Source of the DNA: Eumeta japonica
Taxonomy: Eukaryota; Arthropoda; Insecta; Lepidoptera; Psychidae
Direction: 5' to 3'
Assembly (NCBI GenBank): GCA_005406025.1
Contig: BGZK01000018.1
Coordinates: 186,001-250,000 of the forward strand
Length of the DNA: 64,000 bases
In this document: one piece after another, positions 47,586-57,901 of the stretch
Layout: the number at the start of each line of letters is the position of its first letter
Position numbering within the stretch: position 1 is the stretch's first letter
The notes under the pieces: model-generated
Database searches by the model: none
Seen by the model: only the letters and a program-made list of their open reading frames with translations
Told to the model about the DNA's origin: nothing
Translations under genes and position numbers: made by a program

Positions 47586-48335
47586 TCACATTTCAAATGT
47601 GTGTTAAAATGGTACACAATGAAAAGAATTTTATTTTATGAAATGTTTACTTAGTTCAAAAAAAAGTAATGGCATTCCTTGCCGTTATGGCGTTAGGGCT
47701 AGTTAGAAGATGGACATAACAATAAATACATACCACAACTAAAGGGCAAGTTTGAACTCATTCGGCACATATTATTAATGATACTGAGCTTTGACTCATG
47801 AATAATATGACCAGGCGATTTCACATTATTCATTTCATAACTGCTTGTGCTTTGGATCTTGCTTCTACATCTTCAGTGATAGAAATATTGACTTATGGTA
47901 TAACACATCACAAAGACTGCTAATGCTTCACAATTTTATTGGATCTTTACATGATGAACAAGTCGGCAACTGAGGTTTAACTCACCCGAGTCTTTGGTTT
48001 TAAGAAGACTCCCAAATCCCGAGCAGTCCTGTTTAGTCAAATTTGTAATATAACCAAAAAGGGCTTCCTACGATTTAGGGTAAAGTCGAAAATGTTCAGT
48101 AAGTGTTAGTTTGAATTGATGAAAATTTACGTAGGCACACAAAATATAATTACAGCTTTATTAATCTATGAGAAAAAATTATATAACTGAACATAACTAT
48201 GCAGAACTTAAAATATTGTTGATGACCTCAACACTACTAAGAGACTAGTAGTTTCTCAAGACATTGGTCTAAAATAATGGATAAGTCGAAAATTATATCT
48301 GATAGCTACTTCAGTGTTAATTGTAAACTTTCTGA
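47586..48335. other. Non-coding stretch
   Basis: Nothing recognisable; slightly richer in G and C than its flanks, so it may be an eroded upstream part of the LINE relics that follow. Confidence 0.35.
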
Positions 48336-48339
48336 TCGA

Positions 48340-48640
48340 AGTTTTAGAGTAATGTGTCTACTTGAGACAGGCAGGACAGGTCACATCAATCGTGGGACTG
48401 ATAACTGCTAGGGACGAAAGGCTTGAGAGTGGCGATAATAAATTGGATGTCTCATCGTCGGACGACCTCCCACTAAGTCGATGGACGATCTGGTAAAGAT
48501 TGCGGGTCACCATTAGTTATAAATGGCACAAGATCACCAGTAGAAATCTAGCGAAAGGCCTTAGTGGACGTCCAATGGCTAAAACGAATGGCGGTCATAC
48601 GGGAATTAATGCCTTGAAATAAGATACTAGCATCATTAGT
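48340..48640 (+). pseudogene. LINE 3'-end relic (first)
   Basis: Frames read LESGDNKLDVSSSDDLPLSR, GRPPTKSMDDLVKIAGHH and MAQDHQ, close to the C-terminal wording R-G-R-P-x-T-R-W-x-D-D-L-V-K-x-A-G of non-LTR elements that follows the reverse transcriptase, ending with WTSNG. Only the tail remains. Confidence 0.55.
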
Positions 48641-48644
48641 TTAT

Positions 48645-49225
48645 TAATGGCTGTTAATATGACAGAGATATTGAAAAGAGATTAAATACAGAAAATAAGG
48701 TGAATGGGGCCTTGCTTTCTGTTATGAACAAAAAAAGTAGGTATGACAAGACATTTGGTCATAACTGAGTTTGGCCCCTATGCTTAGTAAGTAGAATATT
48801 GATACTACTACAGCCACTCCATCTGCATTGGCAATGGAAATGTGATCCCTGCACAGAATGTGTGGAGTGTCTTTGAAAGATAGATATAATAGTGCGGTTT
48901 GAAAAAAGATGTAGTGGCTAGAGCAAAGAAAGGAATAGGTATTGTGGGGACTTGACCATCGGAAGAGGATGAATGATCATGGTATGACAAATCAAATATA
49001 TAGAGCGAATAAGTGTGATAGGTATAGAAGGCGTGCCGTAAAAATCTAATACTGACGAAATTGATGGCATATTTTTAGGCCGGCCAAAATTTTAACGACC
49101 CGAAACCGAAGAACTTGTATAAAATGATTACTGGATATCAGTGAAGCAAGAGATGTTTTCTGTGATCGTAATTAATGGAGATCTGTGGTCTGCTTAATCT
49201 TCTGGGAAGTATGCGTATTTAAAGA
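48645..49225 (+). pseudogene. LINE 3'-end relic (second, different family)
   Basis: Pieces in shifting frames: EIEKRLNTENKVNGALLSVM, RMCGVSLKDRYN, then HRKRMNDHGMTNQIYRANKC and RNRRTCIK, LLDISEARDVFCDRN. In my recollection these match the C-terminal region of a widespread arthropod reverse transcriptase family (consensus wording I-E-K-R-I-N-x-G-N-K-V-N-G-A-L). The fragment ends near 49225. Many stops and frameshifts. Confidence 0.65.
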
Positions 49226-50775
49226 AAATATATATAACGCATTGCGGTTTGTGCGTGCTGCGTGTAATGTGTGCTTGTGTCGAGCCACTTTGTTTCCTTA
49301 GATGGATTTTAAAGAATAATTTCTATGTTAGCTCTGTACAATATTGGATTCGACTTTTCATTTGGATTGTATTTTGTGTAAAGTTTTGTTTTATTATAAG
49401 TGTTGCCGAAAAAGTATTTAAAAAAACTTTACGAAGTTCGGCAATAAATATATTTTTTTCTCACACCCCACATTGTTTAATAACTCAAACCCGTTATAGC
49501 TGCATACCTAGTTTTGAGTTTATTTTGATAAACATATTTTTTTGGAGATATTTTTGAAAAAACTAGAAATTACTAGCTTTCAAAATTGCAAATATTGTGC
49601 GAATTGAAGTTCCGGTCGATATTTTTTAAACCTAAATATTCCATTTATGTCTTTCAGTTAATCATGTAAATAAATTAATCCCAAGATAGACTTTCCCTGA
49701 AAATTGCAGGCTTTTTTTTTTGTTTCCTTTTCTAAGGAAGTATTTTGTTAATTTTTACTTGTAAGTTGTCTATAATTTTAATTTCACTCAAGAATATAAA
49801 ATAGGAACATAATGGTGCGCAATTGAAATTGCTTTTTTAATGTACCTACTTATTTTATTTTATCCCTTCAAATATTATTTTCGTTATTAACTTTTTTAAT
49901 ATACATCAAAAGGACGTCAATTTCAGAACAAGCCATTGGTCTGTTAATACTGCCGCCCCGTGACTTCAATGAGTTTAGTCCCAAATACTACAGGAAAGTA
50001 GTATTTGGGACTAACGTATAGGCGCATGGTCAACTTATTATATGCTGCATACAAATACGCTTATATGAGTTGCATACCATTAGGTATCTATATTCAAATA
50101 AGCACATCATTGTTGCAATGTCCGCGCTTTGTAGTCGGTTGTGGAACACGTGCAACTTCATATTTGGACGTTTTCCCCCATATACCAGGTGAGTTACGAC
50201 TCGGACGCTAAATAACTACAAAAAAAAAAAAAATTTCAAAATATAAATTTAGTACTACTTTTTGAAATATAAGGGTTTGGAAAAAATTCTAAATGTCTAT
50301 AGATCTACAGAATCAAATTCAGTGTTTGCAAGGTAATTTAATATACTGAACAGCAAAAATTAAATGGTGCAATTTCATTTTTTTGTTAACTCGTGACATT
50401 TTCTCTAGCGTATAAAATTATTGATAAACTTTTAAATAATAAATATAACAAAAGTACCACAATTACATAATCATATTAGTTGGAAATGGTTACCGTACGA
50501 GTAAAAGAGTTTTAATTATTGCTTTTACTCGCCTTTTGGTATGGTCCTGCCAAAATAAACTTCAAAAAAACATATTTCAATATATAATATGACCTATCGT
50601 AATAATGATGCAACCATATATTTTTATACAATTAGGTTTTTGAAAAAAAATTTTTTTTTTGAAAAATGGAAAGATCATATATAAGTTTTATAACAAAACA
50701 ATTTTAATTTTTTTTTTTCTGCAATAATTAAAACGCTATATCAAAATAAAAATTAATTTTTGAATCCAGTACCGA
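49226..50775. other. AT-rich non-coding DNA
   Basis: No gene recognised; a hairpin at 49975-50014 is listed separately. A poly-A run lies at about 50220. Confidence 0.4.
49975..50014. repeat. Perfect hairpin, 17-bp arms, 6-base loop
   Basis: TTAGTCCCAAATACTAC and its exact complement flank AGGAAA. Confidence 0.9.
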
Positions 50776-50778
50776 AGA

Positions 50779-51231
50779 CGCGCCGACAACTCCCGAACAA
50801 ATCCGAGTGCGTGTGACGTCATAATGTTAGTTGTCACTCGTAGTAGTATACGGAGATAATAAGTGTAGTGCTTTTTGAGTTTTGATTTATTTTATTCTGT
50901 CATTGTTAAATACTCAAAATATATAAAATGTCAAATCTCAAAGTTACCGCTCTTGTTTTGTACCATTATGTACAAATACTACAAAGACAACTCGGAAAAA
51001 TGTTTTAAATGTTCCTCAAGACGAGAAACGTCGAAAAAATGGTTTCAAGCAGTGCTCCGAGATAATCCTAAAACAAAATCGAACTTTTTGTTGTGAAGAT
51101 CACTTTGATGTAAGTATTTCATATTCATATTGCCATTAGTTACTTATAATAGCTGTAAACGCTGCACTGTTATGGAATTGCTATAACATTATGACGTCAC
51201 AAGTATGGTGGCCAATCGTGGCGCGTTCACA
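50779..51231. mobile_element. Possible THAP/P-type element bounded by inverted repeats
   Basis: TGTGACGTCATAATGTTA at 50812-50829 is repeated as its exact complement at 51184-51201, and a shorter ACGCGCC pair lies outside (about 50778 and 51220). The THAP-like exon lies between. P-type elements encode THAP-domain transposases and carry terminal and subterminal inverted repeats, so this may be a deleted P-like element; target duplications were not found. TGACGTCA inside each arm is also the cAMP-response palindrome, so a promoter function is an alternative. Confidence 0.45.
50928..51109 (+). pseudogene. THAP zinc-finger exon, frameshifted
   Basis: In one frame from 50945: YRSCFVPLCTNTTKTTRKNV and LNVPQDEKRR; in the next: KWFQAVLRDNPKTKSNF; in a third: CCEDHFD, then a canonical donor GAT|GTAAGT. 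Together these give the C2CH zinc ligands (C-x4-C ... C-x2-H) and the conserved Trp of a THAP domain. ATG at 50928 gives MSNLKV but in a different frame. The two later breaks fall in homopolymers (A6 and T5), so they could be sequence errors, but with the start mismatch a dead copy is more likely. THAP domains bind DNA; downstream exons were not found. Confidence 0.7.
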
Positions 51232-52984
51232 GTCACGTGATTTTTTTTTAAATTTTATCAATTTTTAATCGCTTATAATTAATTGAAAAAATTGTTTTTT
51301 TCGTTTTTCTAATAACATATCAATAAAATTAATAATTAAGTTTTAAAATACATAAAAAAAAATAAATATATTTCTTTTTTCAAATTCCCAATTATAATAA
51401 TAAACAATTTATTTTACTTTCGCCAAATATATGATGTCCCTATTAAAATACTTTAATCGACATTTAGCTAAATTGTCCGCTTAAATCTGGGAACTCTTGT
51501 AATGCACGGTTATATGGATTAAACGGAGCACCTACAGAAGAAAGAAACCCTACTTCATTTTATTTAGTTCACCAGCATGATAAGGTTTTTTTGGGGAGTG
51601 AATTTGCAAGATTTTTTCACAACACGAATGGCACGGTAACAAAGATTAATTAACTCTAGCAATTTGTTAGATTAAAATAGTGTGTTCGCACAGTTCAATT
51701 CTAAACAATAAGAAAATTGTTAGACATAATAATTATTATTGCTCTCTCTACCTGGTATCTCATGCAGTAATATAGATTAAATTTCTATATATAAAATATT
51801 TAACCATAATGAGACAATAAGACCAATAAAGTTGTCGCTATGTTAATAAATTTAAGTCGTCCTCGAATTACAAATAGATTTTCCATCACGGTCTTCAAGG
51901 TCGCTTAAATCTGTTTAGGTTTTTGAAATTTATTTAGTATTAACATGAGTATATCCACACAAAATGTCAACTCAATAGTGAACTTCCTAAACTCGGAATT
52001 AATGAAGGCATAGTTAATTTATAATTAGCATAAAATGAATAATTGAAAAGACATTTAAATCGAATTTTACGCAATTTAAACCTCCGGTAGATTTGTTGTC
52101 ATAAAGCATACCACAGTTATTTTAAAACTTCTTGCTGAAAACAGTTTTAAATGATTCTTTCCCTAAATGAAACTTGTGGTAGTATCAGTACATAATTGAT
52201 TAAAAAGATATGTTTATTTGAAACTGAAAACGTTATTTATTTTGATTTTATAGGAATAATATACAAAAGTATAGTTTCAAATAATTCAAAAATTAAGACA
52301 TCAGGCGATATCTTTTGCCTTGCTTTATCTGGAACCGACTCCAAAAACTGATTAGTTGTTTTTGAAGTCTATTACAGAATTATTCATATTAATATATAAT
52401 ACAAATATAAAGAAATATTAAACAGGTTTGAGTATTTCTTTTTTAATTTCTTTTTTACTAACATTGCTAAAGAAAATGTATTTAGTAGATACGTATCCGG
52501 TGGGCGGTCGTTTTAGTTTCAATATACTTAATTTCTATATACATACTTGCTACTAATGGAATTTAAAAAAAGTCGTTATACTATACTACTATATGCTCAT
52601 TTATGTTAATGTCAGAATAAATTACAATTTACCGACTACTCACATATACTAAAATACATTCTACTTCGTCATCAAGGAAGTAACGACTTCGAAGTCATAT
52701 TATAAGCTTTGCTGATCGTCAACCGCAGTAAAGCATTTATGTTTTCAGTATCCGTGCCTGCGACTCTACTGACGTAGAATACAGAATTGTAGTTTAGGTA
52801 TTTTTTTATAAATAAAATAGACATGCACTTGGGTATGTTAATTACGAAATAAATAATATAACGATAAATATTTTCAATTTAATATATTCTTTATATATTT
52901 TAGGTATTGCGTGTTAATTTCCAACTTGAAAAAATATATCTTATTTATATCAAGTCCTTTTTGTATGCGAAATTCCTCGTTTTT
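51232..52984. other. AT-rich non-coding DNA
   Basis: Nothing recognised. Confidence 0.4.
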
Positions 52985-53625
52985 AGGGTTCCGAGAAAAA
53001 ATGGCTAAAACGGAACCCTTATAGTTTCGTCATGTGTGTCCGTCCATTCGTTCTTCCGTATGTCACAGACATTTTACTCAAAAGAGGTATGTTGATTAAA
53101 TTCGGTGTATAGGTGTCTTGTGTAAGCCGCTACTTAGTTTTAATAATTAAATAACAACAATAAATATTTCTGGGGGGCAATTCATACGTGTAACAGAAGC
53201 TGAAAAAATTTTTATTCGCTCCGAAAGCAGCAAAAATTTTCCACCCACTCTATTTTTTAAATGGTACGTTCAAAAAATACAAATAAAAGTTGAAAAAGGT
53301 AACGCTTATTAAATACTTTCAACGAAAATTATTTTGAAGATCATCGGATATACCGTATTTGAGTTATTTCCGAAAAACTGCGCTTCTGAACAAATGGATA
53401 AAGTGAAGATACGCTCTTTTGCCGATGCTCTTTAATTTACACTATTTTAAAAGTCACAGTCGACATACCTACTTGTTTCTCCAGTTCTAGGCTACTAAAG
53501 TGCTTATACCTATTATGAGGGGAAACATGGAAAAAAGTAACAACGTGGTTTTATCATCTGTAGTGCACTTCCTTGCAGTAACGGCTTCGGAACCCTACAG
53601 TGACCATGGTCCGATATCTTTTTTT
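52985..53625 (-). repeat. Dispersed 'GGGTTCCG' repeat, copy B
   Basis: On the plus strand it opens TTTAGGGTTCCGAGAAAAAA, ATGGCTAAAACGGAACCC and TATGTCACAGACATTTTACT, and closes with TGCAGTAACGGCTTCGGAAC and CCTACAGTGACCATGG. It is the reverse-oriented counterpart of 3400-4165. Confidence 0.75.
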
Positions 53626-53754
53626 TTTTCGTAGGCGCAAGTCGGTTCCCCGCCGTTGGCATTTGGGTGTTATTTCGCAAACAAAAATGCTTGTTGCTGA
53701 TCATCCTTAGAAGATAGATGTACCTATGCTATCGCGAAATTTTTCATTGGTCTT

Positions 53755-54020
53755 TTTAAGATCCACATTTATACAGCACATTAATTTGTATATCTCTTAT
53801 GGTTTAGGTACTCGGCGTACCTAAACCATTTAAGCGTTCGAAATAGTTTTTTTTTTTTTCAATTTGATTCACTACTATCGTCACTGTTTATTTCATATGT
53901 TACTTAATGTAACAAAACGTATCGTATGACTTAGCCAAGTAACATAGTTGTGAATTAAAAAAAAGTGTAAATCGAAGAAGTGGTTCGCGTGAAAAGGACA
54001 CAAATGGAGAAACAGGACGA
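53755..54020 (+). repeat. TTTCAATTTGATTCAC repeat, copy 2
   Basis: The landmark order matches 33150-33440: AAGATCCACATTTATACAGC, ACATTAATTTGTATATC, TTTTTCAATTTGATTCACTA, TCACTGTTTATTTC, AACATAGTTGTGAATT and GAAGTGGTTCGCGTGAAAAG. A 13-bp hairpin (53799-53829) sits where copy 1 has unrelated sequence. Confidence 0.65.
53799..53829. repeat. Perfect hairpin, 13-bp arms, 5-base loop
   Basis: ATGGTTTAGGTAC, loop TCGGC, then its exact complement; it lies inside repeat copy 2. Confidence 0.8.
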
Positions 54021-55380
54021 GAGACGTTAAATTTTGCAACATGTATTGATGTAAATTTTTCACTTTATGCCCTTTTAAACATTTTATTTGTTGGCTATAC
54101 ATTCTATCTCGAGCAGGATTACATTTCAAGACGGCGACAATGTAATTTAGTTTTTTTTACAGTTAATGCTGATTATAAGCAAGTCGTTATAAGTGAATGT
54201 ACATGAGCTTGTCTGCAAATATCGATGATATATCAATAAATACATCGATGGTGATTAAACATAAAAAGAGTAATTCATAGGTTTGTTCAATTTTTTATCG
54301 ACATTATGCACTATTATACACGAGTAACATAAGTTTTTTGTTTGTCCAATGACAATCAGTTCATGATTATCTTTGAACAAACTTGTAAGTGATACGGGAT
54401 ATTTGCCACAATACATCAGTGAAAACCGCATTTAAATCGATCGTGCCGTTTTTGAGAGTATCGTGGTAAAACTACAGGCAAACAAACAGACAAAGCTCCT
54501 TTTTTTTTACCTCGGTAAGATAATTCAACATGTAAACACATTTTTTTTTTGTAATAATATTCAAAATACAGACACGGCTCGTCAACAATTTTATTATATG
54601 TGTAGATAAAGCTATGCCATTAAAAAGAATATTCTATGCATTAATCGAGTACCTAATGTGTATTACGAATGTCATTTTTATGTTCCATTACGGTTACGTA
54701 TGTACTGGCATTTGCGTTTCTTACACTTAAATGGGTAATAAATAAAACTATAATATTAATTAAAAGTGATAATAAATGACAAGTAATATAAAATTTTCTT
54801 CATCAAAAATATTAGGGGTTAGCTAAGCAAGTTTTAAGAAAAACGTAATTTAAAGTCATTTTTAATAGTAATAATGGTGTACAATCATGTTATAAAAAAG
54901 AATGTATAATAACGTGTCCGTGTACTATTCAAAGCAAATAACTACACTACATTCAGACCAGATGTAATACCGTTGATCGCTTTCTCGATGTACATTTATC
55001 TCCATTTCAAATTAAACTGTAGATCTTACTTTTGCATGACAGAAACGTATGAACACGTTTAAGTACTAGGTAATTATCCTACAACTGTCAATCCATCCTA
55101 ATAGGTACGAAAGTGAATTTTTCATTCGTTCATGTGTACAGTAATTTATCGAGGATAAATTAGTAAACTAATTGTAATAAAAAAAGTGTGTCAGCTCCGA
55201 CGCACGAATGGAGTTTACTGCTTTAAGATGATATCGTACATATAGATTAGTATAATGGTATATGAAAGGATCTATTATATTATTCAAAGCATAATACACA
55301 ATTCATTTATTTATGTTAATAGTAAAACAATTAATTCGTCATTTAAGAAAACATTGAAAATAATTATGTTATACAATAAA
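54021..55380. other. AT-rich non-coding DNA
   Basis: No gene recognised. TTTAAATCGATCGTGCCG and GGCAAACAAACAGACAAAGC near 54440-54500 hint at an old repeat fragment. Confidence 0.4.
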
Positions 55381-55384
55381 ATTT

Positions 55385-56041
55385 TTAGTAAGATTGATTT
55401 ACTCTATCATTGACGTTATCTTGCGTAACGTTTATCACAGGAACAATAGCGATATCATTAAACACTGAAACAATTGGTTTATGGTAACTAAAATATGATG
55501 CATGAATGTCGGAAGATACATGTGTGATAAATCGTGAAAACGTCGCATCAATAGTTGTACCATATCTAGTTGTCCCTAGTGTTCTGTCAGAAATTAAATC
55601 TAAGTTCAGTTCATCTTTCAGAAATTGTACTAAACGGAAACCATCTTCTTTATTAAAATCAATATTAAAATCTCCACCAAGTTTAAGTGGAAGTTCATGG
55701 TAACGTTTCTTCAATAGTTTTGGACCCCCTTCTGTATACACTAACAATGATTCGTGGAGAAAATCTATTATATTTGTCACATTCTGATTGATTGAAATGT
55801 AAACAGTAACCATGACGATTTATTTATTTCAGTAACCATGACGATAGCGTAACGTCATTTATCTAACACTTGATTTTACTCCCATAAAATTCCATACCCC
55901 GGGCCTAAATATGAAATCGATTTTTAAGGAGTAAACTCCAAAAACATGTGCGCGGTTCACAAGCATTAGAAGTGAAACTTTCAGAAAATTAAACTGCGAG
56001 AGAATGAGACGAATCAAGAGTTGGATGATTATATGGTACAT
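55385..56041 (-). pseudogene. Endonuclease-domain relic of a Helentron or LINE; last 142 codons open
   Basis: The open frame 55385-55813 reads LPLKLGGDFNIDFNKEDGFR, ELNLDLISDRTLGTTRYGTT, IDATFSRFITHVSSDIHASY and FSYHKPIVSVF. GDFN, the TxxGTTID block and the S-Y-H-K-P end are the conserved core of the endonuclease-exonuclease-phosphatase fold, and this wording is that of insect endonucleases encoded with PIF1-like helicase in Helentrons. Upstream, FNFLKVSLLMLVNRAHVFGV and YSLKIDFIF belong to the same text but end in a stop at a duplicated AGTAACCATGACGAT. No helicase or replication-initiator motifs are present, so the rest is lost. Confidence 0.6.
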
Positions 56042-56570
56042 TTATTGTGATATCGGTCCAAAGTTTAAAAGTTATTCTGTATTTTACTATTCAGACTCTA
56101 ATGTTTTCAATTTCATCAATTTACAATACGCAGGCGACTACAAGCACACGTATCTCTTTCTCTCACATTGTACCTCATTACATATTTTAACTCATTTTCT
56201 CTCAGGCATTCCATCGCGTCTCACATTCTATCTCATTCTCTTGCAGGCTAAGTCTATACGTTTATTTTTTTTTTGCGATTTCTTTTTCGTTTCATGGAGT
56301 TTCGAAGTCACAATGGTGCTAAAGATGTATTCATATCAAAAAGCGTGACGGTAGCTTAAAATCTGGGAATGAACGTCAGATACATATCATTTTTTTTAAA
56401 CACTTTGAAAAATCATCTAATAATTCATGTCGGTCGTCATAGGCGACGTTGTAAAGTGCAAATTTTAAAAATAATATGCGAAAATAGCCGTTACCTGCGG
56501 GTAAGATTACAGTAGGTAATGATATTTATCAATTTCTATGGATTCCCATTTGTATGTAACGAAAATAGGT
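56042..56570. other. Non-coding stretch
   Basis: Contains the pyrimidine-rich phrase CACATTCTATCTCATTCTCT in near-duplicate (about 56160 and 56222). No gene recognised. Confidence 0.4.
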
Positions 56571-56574
56571 CGGA

Positions 56575-57240
56575 CTGAGTGGATGACCGGATGACAGAAT
56601 GGCTTAAAGAGTGGGGTAGCCCGACGACTGGATGTCTGGATAGCTAGATGAATATAATGGATTGAAATAAAAAAATGTATACCAACTCGATATATAAGTC
56701 ATGAGTACAAATATTTTTTAACTGTCAATATAAAATTTACTCATATATTGTTCTCTGATTGATTGCATATTCTCATTCCATTCCCTTTTGTCGGAGAATT
56801 TTTTTATTCTTTGATTATTTCCATATTAATAACCAGTATTGAGAAGAACTAGCTCCCAGAAATGCTGAGAAGTATAAGAGATTTTCTTTAAATTGTATCT
56901 TAAGCTGATAACAAATACAAAATTCTATGCAGTTCACTTTATACGCTACTTGTGGATGGTCAGAGATGTGGATGGCCTGATGACCGCATGATGAATTGCA
57001 TGACCGAATGGCCGGATATGTAGACAGCCAGACATCTAAAGAGGTGGATGGTCAGATAGGTGGACAGTTATATGGGTGAAAAAATAGATGGCCGAATTAC
57101 CGGATGGCTGGATGGCGCGATACACAGATAGCCAGATGGGTGAAGGCGTGAATGGCCCGATGGTTGGATTCGCGAATAGCTAGATAGAAAAGCTGAGTGA
57201 CCGGGTATGTGGATGAGCATATGGCCAGATCAAATTTGGA
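56575..57240 (+). repeat. Degenerate GGATGGC minisatellite, two blocks
   Basis: Blocks at 56575-56650 and 56940-57230 consist of short imperfect units such as GGATGGCC, GGATGACC, GAATGGCC, TAGATAGCC, each about 8 bases with variable spacers. No protein frame. Confidence 0.75.
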
Positions 57241-57335
57241 ATTTCATACGAATAATCAAGATCGAAATAACATTGAGATCGGAATCGAAAATCATACAGA
57301 AAATGAATATACAGAAATAGGGTTTGTTGGCAGAG
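57230..57335. repeat. GATTCC-type repeat remnant
   Basis: AAGATCGAAATAACATTGAG and ATCGGAATCGAAAATC words mark a short piece of the same family as 62305-62775. Confidence 0.45.
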
Positions 57336-57895
57336 TTGATGAAGCAAAAGTGTAAATATAAAGAGTTCTTAAATTTCTCAGCGAATTATTAACTATGATC
57401 AATATAACTTCCTATGAAATTAATACATTAAGTTTCAAATTCAATGTCGCGGATACAGCTAGTTTATCATAACTTCATGTACATCTGTAGAATACTTGAT
57501 GTACAAAATATAATTTAAACTTGTTTATTTTCATATTCACTTCCAGTTAACTACTTTTATAGCCTTTTTGTTAACGATTTTTTTTGGAATCTAATTCTGT
57601 AGGTATATACAGTAAACTAACCGTCGATTACAAGAAATGCCTATAACTTTGAATGAAAGCCTTAACTTATGATACTCGGTAAATTAATGCGGTATTCTAA
57701 TTAATCCGTACAAAGGTTTCAACTTAAGTTACTATGACCTATAAAATCAGAAATCCTTCATATAGAAATGATTCGTAAAATTAGTACAAGTATGCCAAAT
57801 AGCTTCTCTTTTCTTTACTAAGTAGGATTTATATACACCTATCTCTCATAAAAATAAAATAATAAATACAGCACATTATCATATTTCCTTGTAGT
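57336..57895. other. 3' flank of the triplicated-domain gene
   Basis: AT-rich; it should hold the end of the transcript of the minus-strand gene. Nothing else recognised. Confidence 0.4.
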
Positions 57896-57901
57896 TTTAT
57901 T
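57896..57901 (-). promoter_or_regulatory. Candidate polyadenylation signal AATAAA overlapping the stop codon
   Basis: The last codons read GAA AAA TAA AA, so AATAAA spans the stop. The real cleavage site is unknown. Confidence 0.4.
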
